A DNA stretch of 57,698 nt from assembly GCA_017518225.1 (NCBI GenBank), contig JAFWVV010000067.1:1-57698 (forward strand), given 5' to 3'. The DNA is from Oscillospiraceae bacterium (lineage in GTDB: Bacteria; Bacillota; Clostridia; Oscillospirales; Oscillospiraceae). This document shows positions 1 to 7,592 of the stretch, piece after piece. Position numbers and translations under genes: made by a program. The notes under the pieces are model-generated. The model ran no database searches. It saw only the letters and a list, made by a program, of their open reading frames with translations, and was not told where the DNA came from. Every line of letters starts with the position of its first letter. The first letter of the stretch is position 1.

Positions 1-291
1 GGTCGGCGTCTCCGTCGGCTCGGTCGGCGTGTCCGTCGGCTTGGTCGGCGTCTCTGTCGGCTTGGTCGGCGTCTCTGTCGGCTCGGTCGGCGTCTCTGTC
101 GGCTCGGTCGGCGTCTCCGTCGGCTTGGTCGGCGTCTCTGTCGGCTCGGTCGGCGTCTCCGTCGGCTCAGTCGGCGTCTCTGTCGGCTCAGTCGGCGTCT
201 CTGTCGGCTCGGTCGGTGTCTCCGTCGGCTCGGTCGGCGTCTCCGTCGGCTCGGTCGGTGTCTCCGTCGGCTCAGTCGGTGTCTCCGTCGG
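1..291 (-). repeat. Tandem 21-bp repeat, about 14 units, coding
   Basis: Thirteen full 21-bp units and a six-codon partial unit encode EPTETPT on the minus strand. Units differ mainly by synonymous changes (ctg/ctc, gtg/gtc), plus Glu-to-Lys and Glu-to-Asp variants. The array reaches the window edge, so the total copy number is unknown. Arrays like this can change length by slippage. Confidence 0.95.
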
Positions 292-1719
292 CTGCACCGA
301 AGCGGCCACGACGCTCAGCTTTGCCTTTGCCACACCGTCCGTAAAGCTCAAAAGCACATCATATTCGTCCAAAGCAAGCGTCTCCAGATATTCGCCCTTG
401 AGCGTCAGGATCAAGCTGCCCGCGGATGCCTCGTAGTTTGTCGGATTTACCTCCACTCCGCCGATATACAGCTTTTCAAACTTGACATAGGTTTCATCGT
501 CGTTTTCGCTGCCATGGGCTGTAATCACCTGATCCAGCTTGCTTTCTTTGGTGTAGGTAATATCGTTCGCGCTGTAGGTGATCTCCGTCGGCTCGGTGGA
601 TTTCCACAGCACCTTGATCGTAACGTCTTTTTTGATCTTGTACTCTTTGCCAGGCTGATAGAAAACGCCGTCGATCTCCGCACCGATATAATTGCTGTTG
701 GCGGGCGCTGTCAGCCAGGTTCCGGCCTCGATCCACCCATTCATCGCATCGACAGACGGGATCTCTTCTGCGTGACCGTCTTCAAAGTCCATGGAAACCG
801 TTTCTTTCCCGAAGAATGTTCCGCCGTTCATGTCAAGCGTCACTTTCCACAGCTTTGTGAATCTCGCGGTCAGGGTCATATCGCCGGTTACAGAAGGAAT
901 CGCATATTCCTCATTCATGCTGACGTTCGTGCCGCTCTCGTACCAGCCGTTAAAGCTGTAGCCCGGGTTCGCCGTCGCCTTCACCGTGAAGCTCTTTCCC
1001 GCTTCAACCGTGCCGCCGGGCGTAACCGTGCCGCCGGCTTCAGGATCAGCCGAAGTGCTGACCTCGTAAGTAACCGGAACGGCGGGCTGATCGAAGGTCG
1101 CTGTCAGGTAGGTGTCCTTTCTGATCGCCCCGGAATAGTTCATCGACGTCAAAACGATGTCGCCATTTTCGTCGGCCCAGCCCAAAAACGTACGGTTTTC
1201 ATCCAGCATTGTAACCGATACGCTGAATTTCGAATCCCAGAACAGATTGTTCTGGAAATGATCGCCGGTAAATGTTGTACTCTCACCCTGCTTGGTCACC
1301 GTGCCGCTTACCGTGCCGTACGCGGGATTCGCGGACGAAACGGAAAGCACGTAGTTCCCTTGACGATCCTTAAATCTTGCTACCAGCTTATAGTTTTCCT
1401 CCGGCATCGTGAAGGAATAGGTCATATCGGACGATTTCAACTCCTTGCCCGCATACCAGCCCTCAAACTCATAGCCGGTTCCCTCTCCCCATCCATAGGG
1501 AATCCTTGCATAGACGGTAACTTTCGTCCCGGGTTTCACGTTTTTCCAGTCGCTGCTGTCCCAGTACCTCCCGTCAAAGGATACGTCTCCCTCTTTGGCG
1601 GGATCGGCGCTGATGGTCAATTTGTAGCTCTTCGCCGCAGAGGCGCTGACCGGCAGCAGAATGCCAAACGCCATCACCAATGCAAGCAATACGGCAAGCA
1701 GTTTTTTTGTGCTTTTCAT
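1..1719 (-). CDS. Secreted repeat protein with InlB-like repeats, CBM_X2-like domain and Thr/Pro/Glu stalk (3' end off window)
   Basis: A long leftward frame starts at ATG 1717-1719, eight bases after a GGAGG box (1726-1730), and runs off the window after 573 codons, so the C-terminus is unseen. The first ~28 residues (MKSTKKLLAVLLALVMAFG...) form a classical signal peptide. Residues ~30-310 hold repeated modules with the signatures 'FEGWY', 'FLGWAD' and 'FNGWYESG', typical of InlB B-repeat / Bacterial_repeat surface domains. Residues ~385-475 resemble a CBM_X2-type beta domain ('LYIGGVEVNPTNYEASAG', 'LTLKGEYLETL'). From about residue 477 it becomes a perfect 7-residue repeat EPTETPT. Such stalks usually project a domain beyond the wall or precede a sorting signal. 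The role (adhesion or carbohydrate contact) is inference. Confidence 0.85.
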   Translation of the reverse strand, partial: MKSTKKLLAVLLALVMAFGILLPVSASAAKSYKLTISADPAKEGDVSFDGRYWDSSDWKNVKPGTKVTVYARIPYGWGEGTGYEFEGWYAGKELKSSDMTYSFTMPEENYKLVARFKDRQGNYVLSVSSANPAYGTVSGTVTKQGESTTFTGDHFQNNLFWDSKFSVSVTMLDENRTFLGWADENGDIVLTSMNYSGAIRKDTYLTATFDQPAVPVTYEVSTSADPEAGGTVTPGGTVEAGKSFTVKATANPGYSFNGWYESGTNVSMNEEYAIPSVTGDMTLTARFTKLWKVTLDMNGGTFFGKETVSMDFEDGHAEEIPSVDAMNGWIEAGTWLTAPANSNYIGAEIDGVFYQPGKEYKIKKDVTIKVLWKSTEPTEITYSANDITYTKESKLDQVITAHGSENDDETYVKFEKLYIGGVEVNPTNYEASAGSLILTLKGEYLETLALDEYDVLLSFTDGVAKAKLSVVAASVQPTETPTEPTETPTEPTETPTEPTETPTEPTETPTEPTETPTEPTETPTEPTETPTKPTETPTEPTETPTEPTETPTKPTETPTKPTDTPTEPTETPT

Positions 1720-1777
1720 TTTTTACCTCCTCAATGTCTGCTCGATGTTGCCCTTTCAAGATCATTTTTGCTATACT

Positions 1778-1816
1778 ATTTTATTTGAAATCGCTTGTTT
1801 TGAAATCACCCAAAAA
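1778..1816 (-). promoter_or_regulatory. Promoter of the surface-protein gene
   Basis: Read leftward: TTTCAA (1800-1805), 16-bp spacer, TAAAAT (1778-1783). The upstream flank TTTTTGGGTGATTTCAAA (1799-1816) is nearly the same as that of the Rrf2 promoter at 2546-2564. The leader would be ~45 nt and ends in a strong GGAGG site. Confidence 0.5.
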
Positions 1817-1950
1817 TGCAGAAAAAAAGGTTAGCATGCAGCTACTACCCTTTTCTCCCTTGCGCTTCGCGCCCTTATCGTTTCTTAACGAAAAAACTTG
1901 TCAAACATTGTGAAGAAGAGATAGAAGCCCCCTCTTCACGTTCACGCCTT

Positions 1951-2010
1951 GCGGAAACGGGAATGCCGTGATCGTTTCCGTTTTGTTTTCAAGACGTCGA
2001 CAAGCTCAAG
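1951..2010 (-). repeat. Diverged copy of the GTCGAC-palindrome / terminator-hairpin element
   Basis: Read leftward from the Rrf2 stop: an imperfect palindrome around GTCGAC (1994-2010), then AAAACGGAAACG ... CGTTTCCG forming a hairpin (1951-1985). The order and motifs match the better copies at 24901 and 54840. It may serve as the terminator of the Rrf2 gene. Confidence 0.5.
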
Positions 2011-2026
2011 TACGCTCCCGACGGGA

Positions 2027-2419
2027 TCATCCTTTTTTCTTTGCGATACTACTGAGCTTGTGAAGCGTCACGTCCTTGTGCATCCGGTCAATTTTGTTCT
2101 GTATGCTGATGTAATACCGATTGATGTCGCGCTCCGGCGCTTTCTCAATCGACGGATAGACCAGCATCGTCCTCTCCGTCGCCTTCATGACGTCGTAGAC
2201 CGTAATCTCGCGCGGCGAGCCGGCGATCCGATAGCCGCCATTCATTCCCTGTACGCTCTCCAGAAAGCCCCCATTGCGCAGCTTATTCAAAACGCCGCGC
2301 ATCATTTTGTCTGAGATTCCGACTCGTTTCGACAACTCTGCCGCCGAAAGCAGCTCCTCACTATCCACAAGTTCAACCATAGCGCGCAGTGCATAGTCCG
2401 TCACCATTGCAATCTTCAT
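2027..2419 (-). CDS. Rrf2-family transcriptional regulator without cluster cysteines
   Basis: A 130-residue protein with the Rrf2 winged-helix N-terminus: 'MVTDYALRAMVEL', then 'LSAAELSKRVGISDKMMRGVL' helices and the wing 'GGYRIAG'. The start at 2419 is chosen over an upstream in-frame start at 2461 because AAGGGAGA lies about ten bases before it and the family normally begins MKI/MKL. Members such as IscR and NsrR bind an Fe-S cluster through three cysteines in the C-terminal half; this protein has no cysteine at all, so it cannot sense that way. Its promoter has a dyad at the probable transcription start, which suggests autoregulation, and the promoter resembles that of the adjacent surface-protein gene. 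Confidence 0.88.
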   Translation of the reverse strand: MKIAMVTDYALRAMVELVDSEELLSAAELSKRVGISDKMMRGVLNKLRNGGFLESVQGMNGGYRIAGSPREITVYDVMKATERTMLVYPSIEKAPERDINRYYISIQNKIDRMHKDVTLHKLSSIAKKKG

Positions 2420-2500
2420 CTCTGTACTTCTCCCTTTTACAGGCAGACAGCCTGTTTCCATTTTTTCATGTCATTTTTTCCCTTTCTTTTTGGATTATGT

Positions 2501-2564
2501 CTACTATTACATGACAGTAGCGGTTTATTTTACCTTATTTTTCTGACTTTGAAATCATCCAAAA
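2501..2564 (-). promoter_or_regulatory. Rrf2 gene promoter with overlapping dyad
   Basis: Read leftward: TTTCAA (2549-2554), 16-bp spacer, TAAAAT (2527-2532). A dyad with arms CTACT/AGTAG (2501-2520) falls at the expected transcription start, a typical repressor position. The flank TTTTGGATGATTTCAAA (2548-2564) is shared with the surface-gene promoter. Confidence 0.5.
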
Positions 2565-2630
2565 CACAGCAAAAACGGGTGATCCTCAGCCATGCTGTAC
2601 GCAAGCCTCTGCGGCTGCTTTTCGCAAAAT

Positions 2631-2666
2631 AAAGCCACTGGGAGGCTGCAGCCTCCCAGTGGCTTT
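2631..2666 (-). terminator. Terminator of the infC-rpmI-rplT operon
   Basis: A perfect 18-bp-arm palindrome (AAAGCCACTGGGAGGCTG and its complement) lies just after the rplT stop and is followed leftward by TTTATTTT. Confidence 0.85.
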
Positions 2667-2680
2667 TCCGATTTTTTTTA

Positions 2681-3034
2681 TTACTGCGCGTTCTTCGCCA
2701 GCTCGCACAGAGCGGTGAAGGCGGCGGGATCGTGGATCGCGGTCTCGGACAGCATCTTGCGGTTCATGTCGACGCCGGCGAGCTTGAGGCCGTGCATGAA
2801 GCGGGAATAGTTCAGCCCGTTCATCTTGCAGCCCGCGCTGATGCGGGTGATCCAGAGCTGACGGAAATCTCTCTTCTTCTGCTTGCGGCCGACGTAAGCA
2901 TAGCGGCCGGACTTCATCAGCTGCTCGTTGGCCATCTTATAGTGACGGGACTTGTTGCCCCAGTAGCCCTTCGCCAGACCAAGCACCTTGTTTCTGTGCT
3001 TGCGGGTCATCATTGCGCCTTTAACTCTTGCCAT
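2681..3034 (-). CDS. rplT: 50S ribosomal protein L20
   Basis: A 117-residue basic protein of the standard L20 length, starting '[26 protein letters not shown]' in the family pattern and containing '[13 protein letters not shown]' (the L20 core). L20 binds 23S rRNA early in 50S assembly and in Firmicutes also represses its own operon through the infC leader. It starts 31 bases after the rpmI stop with a clear AGGAGG. It is the last gene of infC-rpmI-rplT and is followed by a strong terminator. Confidence 0.98.
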   Translation of the reverse strand: MARVKGAMMTRKHRNKVLGLAKGYWGNKSRHYKMANEQLMKSGRYAYVGRKQKKRDFRQLWITRISAGCKMNGLNYSRFMHGLKLAGVDMNRKMLSETAIHDPAAFTALCELAKNAQ

Positions 3035-3065
3035 TTATTTTATCCTCCTATACTCAGCTCAGCCC

Positions 3066-3263
3066 TTATTTGTAAGGGATCATTTTCTTGATCGCGGCCA
3101 CGTTGGTCTTGTCTGCGTAGGTCTCGGAGCGCAGACGACGGCAGCGCTTGCTGTCCTTCTTGGTGAGGATGTGGCTCTTGTACGCGTGCGCGCGCTTGAC
3201 CTTGCCGGTCTTGGTGAGATTGAATCTTTTCTTTGCACCGCTGTGGGTTTTCAGTTTGGGCAT
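3066..3263 (-). CDS. rpmI: 50S ribosomal protein L35
   Basis: A 65-residue highly basic protein, '[14 protein letters not shown]...TKTGKVKR...SHILTKK', which is the L35 signature over its full normal length. The start at 3263 has GGAGA eight bases upstream. It is the middle gene of the conserved infC-rpmI-rplT operon. L35 is a small 50S subunit protein that contacts 23S rRNA. Confidence 0.97.
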   Translation of the reverse strand: MPKLKTHSGAKKRFNLTKTGKVKRAHAYKSHILTKKDSKRCRRLRSETYADKTNVAAIKKMIPYK

Positions 3264-3316
3264 GACGTTTTCTCCTTCCGTACTGTCGCAGGGGGCTTTG
3301 ATCCCCTGTTCTCTAC

Positions 3317-3925
3317 TTATTCCTTGCTTTCCTCGCTCTGCGCCTCGACGGGAGCCACGCTCTCCGGCGCGGGCTTCGGCGTCTTGGGCTTGGCCGGCTT
3401 TTTCGGCGGGGTTGTGGGCTTGGGAGAGAGGAAAATGGACATGTTGCGGCCCTCCAGCTTGGGGGCTTTGTCCAGATTCGCGATCTCCGCACACTTATCC
3501 GCAAAGTCGCGCAGCAGCACTTCGCCGATCTCGGTGTGCGCCATCTCTCTGCCGCGGAAACGCACGGACACCTTCACACGGTCGCCGTCGGCCAGAAACT
3601 TCTGGGCGTTCTTCAGCTTCGTGTTGAAGTCGTTCGTGTCGATGCCGGGAGACATGCGCAGCTCCTTGACCTCGATGATGCGCTGGTTTTTCTTGGCTTC
3701 CTTTTCCTTTTTGGCCTGCTCGAAGCGATACTTGCCGTAGTCCATCACGCGGCAGACCGGCGGGTTGGAGCCCGGAGCGATCTTGACCAGATCCAGGTCG
3801 TGCTCAATGGCGATCTGCATGGCGGCCTCCGAGGACATGATCCCCAGCTGCTCGCCGTCAAAGCCGATCAGGCGCACTTCCTTATCGGTGATCTCTTCGT
3901 TGATTTGATGAGCCAAGTTTGCGAT
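3317..3925 (-). CDS. infC: Translation initiation factor IF-3, probable AUC start
   Basis: The frame encodes IF-3 ('[16 protein letters not shown]', '[12 protein letters not shown]', '[16 protein letters not shown]', '[12 protein letters not shown]'). N-domain, linker and C-domain are all present, followed by a Pro/Lys-rich tail of ~35 residues ending 'EAQSEESKE' that E. coli IF-3 lacks. No ATG lies at the right place. After GGAGG (3935-3939) the in-frame candidates are TTG at 3929-3931 (three bases, too close) and ATC at 3923-3925 (nine bases, ideal). infC is the classical gene with a non-AUG start (AUU in E. coli) that lets IF-3 repress its own synthesis, so AUC is favoured by spacing and precedent. 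IF-3 binds the 30S subunit and proofreads start codons. The exact start is an inference. Confidence 0.93.
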   Translation of the reverse strand: MANLAHQINEEITDKEVRLIGFDGEQLGIMSSEAAMQIAIEHDLDLVKIAPGSNPPVCRVMDYGKYRFEQAKKEKEAKKNQRIIEVKELRMSPGIDTNDFNTKLKNAQKFLADGDRVKVSVRFRGREMAHTEIGEVLLRDFADKCAEIANLDKAPKLEGRNMSIFLSPKPTTPPKKPAKPKTPKPAPESVAPVEAQSEESKE

Positions 3926-4093
3926 TGTCAAACACCTCCGAAAAATACGGTACAAACGAAAAAGCGCGGACGCACAGCATCCGCGCATAAAAACACAGCC
4001 TCTCCCCCGCAGGGGCGCCTTGCTTTTATTGACCGCGGCTGGTCTGTGACCGCCGGGTGAGGACGGGGATGCCGTGCCTGCTTTGTTGTAAGC
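3926..4093 (-). promoter_or_regulatory. infC leader with probable L20-type attenuator
   Basis: About 168 nt separate the promoter from infC. The leader contains GC-rich helices and, just before the infC ribosome site, a hairpin with arms GCGCGGA/TCCGCGC (3964-3986) followed leftward by TTTTTCGTTT. A terminator placed there is the hallmark of Firmicutes L20 leaders, where L20 binding favours termination. Assignment to that family is by position and architecture only. Confidence 0.55.
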
Positions 4094-4099
4094 CCTGTT

Positions 4100-4128
4100 A
4101 ATATAACAGACCCTCTCCCGCTTGTCAA
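4100..4128 (-). promoter_or_regulatory. infC operon promoter
   Basis: Read leftward: TTGACA (4123-4128), 17-bp spacer, TATATT (4100-4105). This is a near-consensus vegetative promoter. Confidence 0.75.
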
Positions 4129-4196
4129 GCCTCTTTTTCAAGAATATGCCGGGCGTCAAGTTTTTAGTTCTTAGCTAAACGCTGAAAACTAAAAGC

Positions 4197-4880
4197 TCAA
4201 TAGTTTTCCTGCGGGGCGTCGGCGGCCTGCTCCTGCTCCATGGCGAGCTTGACGATGCGGCTGGTGCCGAGCCGATCGGCGCCGAGGGCGATGAAGTCCT
4301 CCGCGTCCTGCAGCGAGGCGATGCCGCCGGCGGCCTTGACCTTGACCTCGGGCGCGACATGTGCGCGCAGCAGCGCCACATCCTCGCGCGTCGCGCCGCC
4401 CTTGGAAAAGCCCGTCGAGGTTTTGATGTACTCGCAGCCGCAGTCGGACACGATCCGGCAGAGGCGGATTTTCTCCTCCTCCGTCAGCAGGCAGCACTCA
4501 ATGATGACCTTCAGGAGCGTTCCGCGCGTGGCCTCGCGCACGGCGCGGATGTCCCTTTCCACATCCGCCCAGCAAGCGTCCTTGACCATGGAGAGGTTGA
4601 TGACCATGTCCACCTCGTCCGCGCCGTTGGCAACGGCGTCGGCAGCCTCGAAAGCCTTGGCGGCAGAGGTCATATAGCCGTTGGGAAAGCCGATGACCGT
4701 GCAGATCTTCAGCTTGTCGCCGACATATCGCTTCGCCCCGGCCACGTGGCAGGGCGGGATGCAGACGCTCGCGCAGTCATAGCGCATGCCCTGGTCGCAG
4801 AGCCTGCGGATTTCCTCGCTCGTGCAGTCGACACGCAGCAGGGTGTGGTCGCATTTTTTCAGAATATCTTTGATCTCCAT
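4197..4880 (-). CDS. deoC: Deoxyribose-phosphate aldolase
   Basis: A 227-residue class I aldolase cleaving 2-deoxyribose 5-phosphate to glyceraldehyde 3-phosphate and acetaldehyde, the last step of deoxynucleoside catabolism. Visible family motifs are 'DHTLL' near the N-terminus, 'VCTVIGFPNG'-like strand, 'EVDMVINL' (catalytic Asp region), 'EYIKTSTGF' with the Schiff-base lysine and 'VKAAGGI' with the second lysine. Length is typical. The start at 4880 has AAGGAGA eight bases upstream. It stands alone under its own promoter; no other deo genes are nearby. Confidence 0.95.
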   Translation of the reverse strand: MEIKDILKKCDHTLLRVDCTSEEIRRLCDQGMRYDCASVCIPPCHVAGAKRYVGDKLKICTVIGFPNGYMTSAAKAFEAADAVANGADEVDMVINLSMVKDACWADVERDIRAVREATRGTLLKVIIECCLLTEEEKIRLCRIVSDCGCEYIKTSTGFSKGGATREDVALLRAHVAPEVKVKAAGGIASLQDAEDFIALGADRLGTSRIVKLAMEQEQAADAPQENY

Positions 4881-4927
4881 ATCATACTCTCCTTTTTGAG
4901 TTTTTTGCGGATACTCTCATGATGATC

Positions 4928-4956
4928 ATTATAGCCGTTTTTGCGGGTATATGCAA
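4928..4956 (-). promoter_or_regulatory. deoC promoter
   Basis: Read leftward: TTGCAT (4951-4956), 17-bp spacer, TATAAT (4928-4933). Confidence 0.7.
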
Positions 4957-5008
4957 GGGGCAAGCGCGAATAGGATAAAGCAGACACCGACGACAGGGGG
5001 AGAACAAT

Positions 5009-5638
5009 ATGGAGGAATTTCTCACGAACAATGAACTGCTTTTGATCGGGACGATGGCGGCGGCGCCGCGTCTCAGCCACGAGAGCCGCGGCACGCGCTT
5101 TTATCTCATGCCGCTGGCAATCCAGCGCCTGTCCGGCGCCGTGGACGAAATCCCGGTGCTGCTGCGCGAGGGGCAGTTGCGCGCGCTGGAAACGCAGGAG
5201 GCGGACAAGCTGCGCGTGCAGGGGGAGCTGCGCAGCTTCAACAACCGCCGTGGCGAGGGAGCAAAGCTCGTCATCACCGCCTATGCGCGCAGCATCGGCT
5301 TTTGCAATGAGCCGGACAACAACCGGCTGACGCTGCGCGGCTCGCTCTGCAAAAACCCCAATCTGCGCTGTACGCCGATGGGACGGGAGGTCTGCGATCT
5401 GATGCTGGCCGTACGGCGGCGCTATGCGCGCTCGGACTATCTGCCTTGCATCTGCTGGGGTTCTCTCGCGCGCGAGGCAGCGGCGCTGCCGGTGGGCGCG
5501 AAGCTGTCTCTGTCCGGGCGCGTCCAGAGCCGCCCCTATATCAAGATGACCGAGGACGGCCCGGTGGAGAAAATCGCCTACGAGGTTTCCGCCTCCGCGC
5601 TCGAGCGGATTGACGCGGAGACTCCGGCGTTTACCTAA
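5009..5638 (+). CDS. SSB-like protein with two OB-folds
   Basis: A 209-residue protein. Residues ~105-180 ('NNRLTLRGSLCKNPNLR', 'DLMLAVRRRYARSDYLPCI', 'GAKLSLSGRVQSR') read as a canonical SSB OB-fold. The N-terminal ~95 residues ('NELLLIGTMAAAPRLSHESRGTRFY') look like a second, diverged copy. This two-domain layout without an acidic tail differs from replicative SSB (acidic DDDIPF-like tail), so it is probably an accessory single-strand DNA-binding protein. GGGGGAGA precedes the ATG. It is divergent from deoC and appears monocistronic. The exact DNA role is unknown. Confidence 0.8.
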   Translation: MEEFLTNNELLLIGTMAAAPRLSHESRGTRFYLMPLAIQRLSGAVDEIPVLLREGQLRALETQEADKLRVQGELRSFNNRRGEGAKLVITAYARSIGFCNEPDNNRLTLRGSLCKNPNLRCTPMGREVCDLMLAVRRRYARSDYLPCICWGSLAREAAALPVGAKLSLSGRVQSRPYIKMTEDGPVEKIAYEVSASALERIDAETPAFT

Positions 5639-5731
5639 GCTCTAAAAACTACGATACGGGCCGCCGAGCGCCGGCCCTTACGGCAAGTGCGCGGCACATC
5701 CAACCGTTATTTGAAAAACGAAAAACAAATC

Positions 5732-5768
5732 TGCCCCCGGGGCGCCATTCAAACGCGCACCGGGGGCA
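5732..5768 (-). terminator. Probable terminator of the zinc-ribbon gene
   Basis: Arms TGCCCCCGG (5732-5740) and CCGGGGGCA (5760-5768), followed leftward by GATTTGTTTTT. The T-tract supports leftward termination, 113 bp after the stop. Confidence 0.6.
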
Positions 5769-5880
5769 TGATATTCACTTTTCTCGCTCAACAGCGCCGG
5801 AAGGACGCGCGGCGCTGCAATACCGCAGGGAGGCAGCGTATAAACCGCTTGAGCATCAAGCGTTTTATCGGAGCGCGGTG

Positions 5881-6342
5881 TTATGGAGCCAGCTTGGTAC
5901 CGCAGTATTCACAGACAAGCCCGCTGCTGGTCGCGCCGCAAGCGGGACAAAGCTTCGGCTGGGCCAGCTTTTCCTGCCGCTGGCGGATTTGATCCTGCTG
6001 CAGCTGATCCATCATGGCACGCTGCTTCTTTTCTTCCTTTCGGAGCCTTAACCACGGGAGCAGTCCCCAGGCAATCAGCGAAAGACCGACAACCATCGAC
6101 ACCAGAAAATATGACAGCCAATCGCCGTCATCCGGCTTATCGATGCTGATAGCGAGAAACAAGGCGCCAAAGGCAACCTTGGCAACGGTGCCGCCTACCG
6201 TGGGCCGCTTTATCCGGCGCGCGCCGCCGTCCTTGCCGCAGGCAGGACAGATAAATCGGCGTTTTTTTTCGTCATAATGTCCGCCATGTTCAAAATCAAA
6301 GGCCTTGCCGCATACGCCGCAGCTTACCGTGCGATTTGCCAT
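5881..6342 (-). CDS. Membrane protein flanked by two zinc ribbons
   Basis: A 153-residue protein with an N-terminal zinc ribbon (CGVC ... CPAC, residues ~8-36), two hydrophobic segments (~50-66 and ~77-98), a charged Gln/Lys-rich linker, and a C-terminal zinc ribbon (CPAC ... CEYC, ~133-149). The layout is that of a small membrane-anchored zinc-ribbon protein; the zinc sites are inferred from the paired CxxC motifs. It has its own promoter and an AGGGGGA ribosome site. I do not recognise a specific family or function. Confidence 0.75.
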   Translation of the reverse strand: MANRTVSCGVCGKAFDFEHGGHYDEKKRRFICPACGKDGGARRIKRPTVGGTVAKVAFGALFLAISIDKPDDGDWLSYFLVSMVVGLSLIAWGLLPWLRLRKEEKKQRAMMDQLQQDQIRQRQEKLAQPKLCPACGATSSGLVCEYCGTKLAP

Positions 6343-6369
6343 ATTTTCCCCCTTATATCCGTTTTTTTA

Positions 6370-6398
6370 ATTATACATGAATTTTCCGCCGATTGCAA
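6370..6398 (-). promoter_or_regulatory. Promoter of the zinc-ribbon gene
   Basis: Read leftward: TTGCAA (6393-6398), 17-bp spacer, TATAAT (6370-6375), placing transcription start ~25 bp before the ATG. Confidence 0.65.
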
Positions 6399-6418
6399 GT
6401 CCCACGACCATGATTTTC

Positions 6419-6453
6419 CTGTCCCTTCACTATGCAAAACAGTGCCGGGACAG
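6419..6453 (-). terminator. Possible terminator of the 331-residue membrane protein gene
   Basis: Arms CTGTCCC/GGGACAG with an inner imperfect CACTG pairing, 110 bp past the stop at 6565. There is no strong T-tract, so this is only a candidate. Confidence 0.3.
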
Positions 6454-6564
6454 CGCTTTCGACCTTCTCCCCGTCTGACGCGATTTTTGTCAGCGCGCCG
6501 TCTCAGCAGATCCAGAAGCGCCAGAATCCGCGCCACGCGCGCCGAGAAAAGGGTCTCGCGCCGC

Positions 6565-7560
6565 TCACTCGTCGCCTTCCAAAGCCACGTTCTGTCTAGC
6601 AGGGTTGGGGCACAAAGAGGCAAGCTGCGCATCGGCCAGCTGGACGCGCCCCTGATTGGTCTGCCCGGTGACGGTTTTCCACGCAAAGAGGATGCCAAGG
6701 CCCATAAACAGCAGCAGCTGCAGTAATTCGCCGCTCACCTCACGCCAGAAATCTACTTCTTTCACGACCTCAAGTGCTGCGCTCAACGCCTCTTTGAGGC
6801 TTGCACCATATTCCTGAACGATATAAATCACCAATTCAAAATAGATCATCACAGGCACGCCCAAAAGGCTGACGAGGATCACAATGACGATCGAGGTGCG
6901 ATCCATGCGCCCGCCCAGGAGCTTATAGCCAAAAATCGCCGCGATCGGCACCAACGCAAAGAGCAGCGCAAAAATACGCTCCATCCATACGACGGTCAGC
7001 AGGTTTGGGATCAGCCCCAGCAGCATGCCCAGCAGCGCGCCGAGAATGCCCAGCGCATAGCTGCCGTTTTGCTCGTTCTGCTCGGCGCGCTCGACCGCCT
7101 GCTGCTTGCGGTCGTGGATCTGCGAGCCCATGACGGGCTGATAGCTGCAGATCGCCCCCGTCTGCACCATACAGAGGCTGTCCGGCTGCTCTGCGCCACT
7201 GATCGCGCAGGTATCCGCCGGCGCAAGACCGTTTTCGCGCAGCGCGTCGGTGATCACGTCCAACTGACGGCGCAGCTGCTCGTCGGCGGGTTCCTTGCCC
7301 TTGAGTTTCAGCGTGAAGGTAACAAACAGCTTTCCGATCTGCACGCCGATCTTCTCTCCGCGCGCCTTACATGCGGCAATCAGCATGCGGCGCAGCTGCC
7401 CGGCGGGCGTCTGCGGCCGCACCGCCACGTCCAGATTGCACGAACGATTGGTCAGCGGCCGCATACTGGCGGCATAGCCCTTCCAGGTGCCGCAGCTTTG
7501 CATACCAAACTGCTTAAAGCCGCAGGCTCTAAAAACCACGATCATTTTGTTCTCTGCCAT
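6565..7560 (-). CDS. Uncharacterised four-helix membrane protein
   Basis: A 331-residue protein. Residues 1-150 are soluble with several cysteines ('CGFKQFGMQSCGTW', 'NRSCNLD', 'DTCAISG', 'DSLCMV'). Hydrophobic stretches lie at ~167-188, 193-212, 222-247 and ~284-300, so about four membrane segments. The last ~25 residues are hydrophilic. AGGAG precedes the ATG. It follows cinA by 32 bases and probably belongs to the thiI-cinA transcription unit. I recognise no family. Confidence 0.7.
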   Translation of the reverse strand: MAENKMIVVFRACGFKQFGMQSCGTWKGYAASMRPLTNRSCNLDVAVRPQTPAGQLRRMLIAACKARGEKIGVQIGKLFVTFTLKLKGKEPADEQLRRQLDVITDALRENGLAPADTCAISGAEQPDSLCMVQTGAICSYQPVMGSQIHDRKQQAVERAEQNEQNGSYALGILGALLGMLLGLIPNLLTVVWMERIFALLFALVPIAAIFGYKLLGGRMDRTSIVIVILVSLLGVPVMIYFELVIYIVQEYGASLKEALSAALEVVKEVDFWREVSGELLQLLLFMGLGILFAWKTVTGQTNQGRVQLADAQLASLCPNPARQNVALEGDE

Positions 7561-7592
7561 GTTCTTTCTCCTATCCCATTATTTTCTTTGAT

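Larger units (their letters stand above)
1720..2026. other. Intergenic region between surface gene and Rrf2 gene
   Basis: This ~300-bp gap contains the surface-gene promoter (1778-1816), its ribosome site (1726-1730) and a diverged copy of the GTCGAC-palindrome element next to the Rrf2 stop (1951-2010). No convincing open frame is present on either strand. Confidence 0.7.

Noticed and set aside
1-291. Possible CRISPR array
   Set aside because: Units are contiguous 21-mers without unique spacers and encode a heptapeptide in the frame of a secreted protein.
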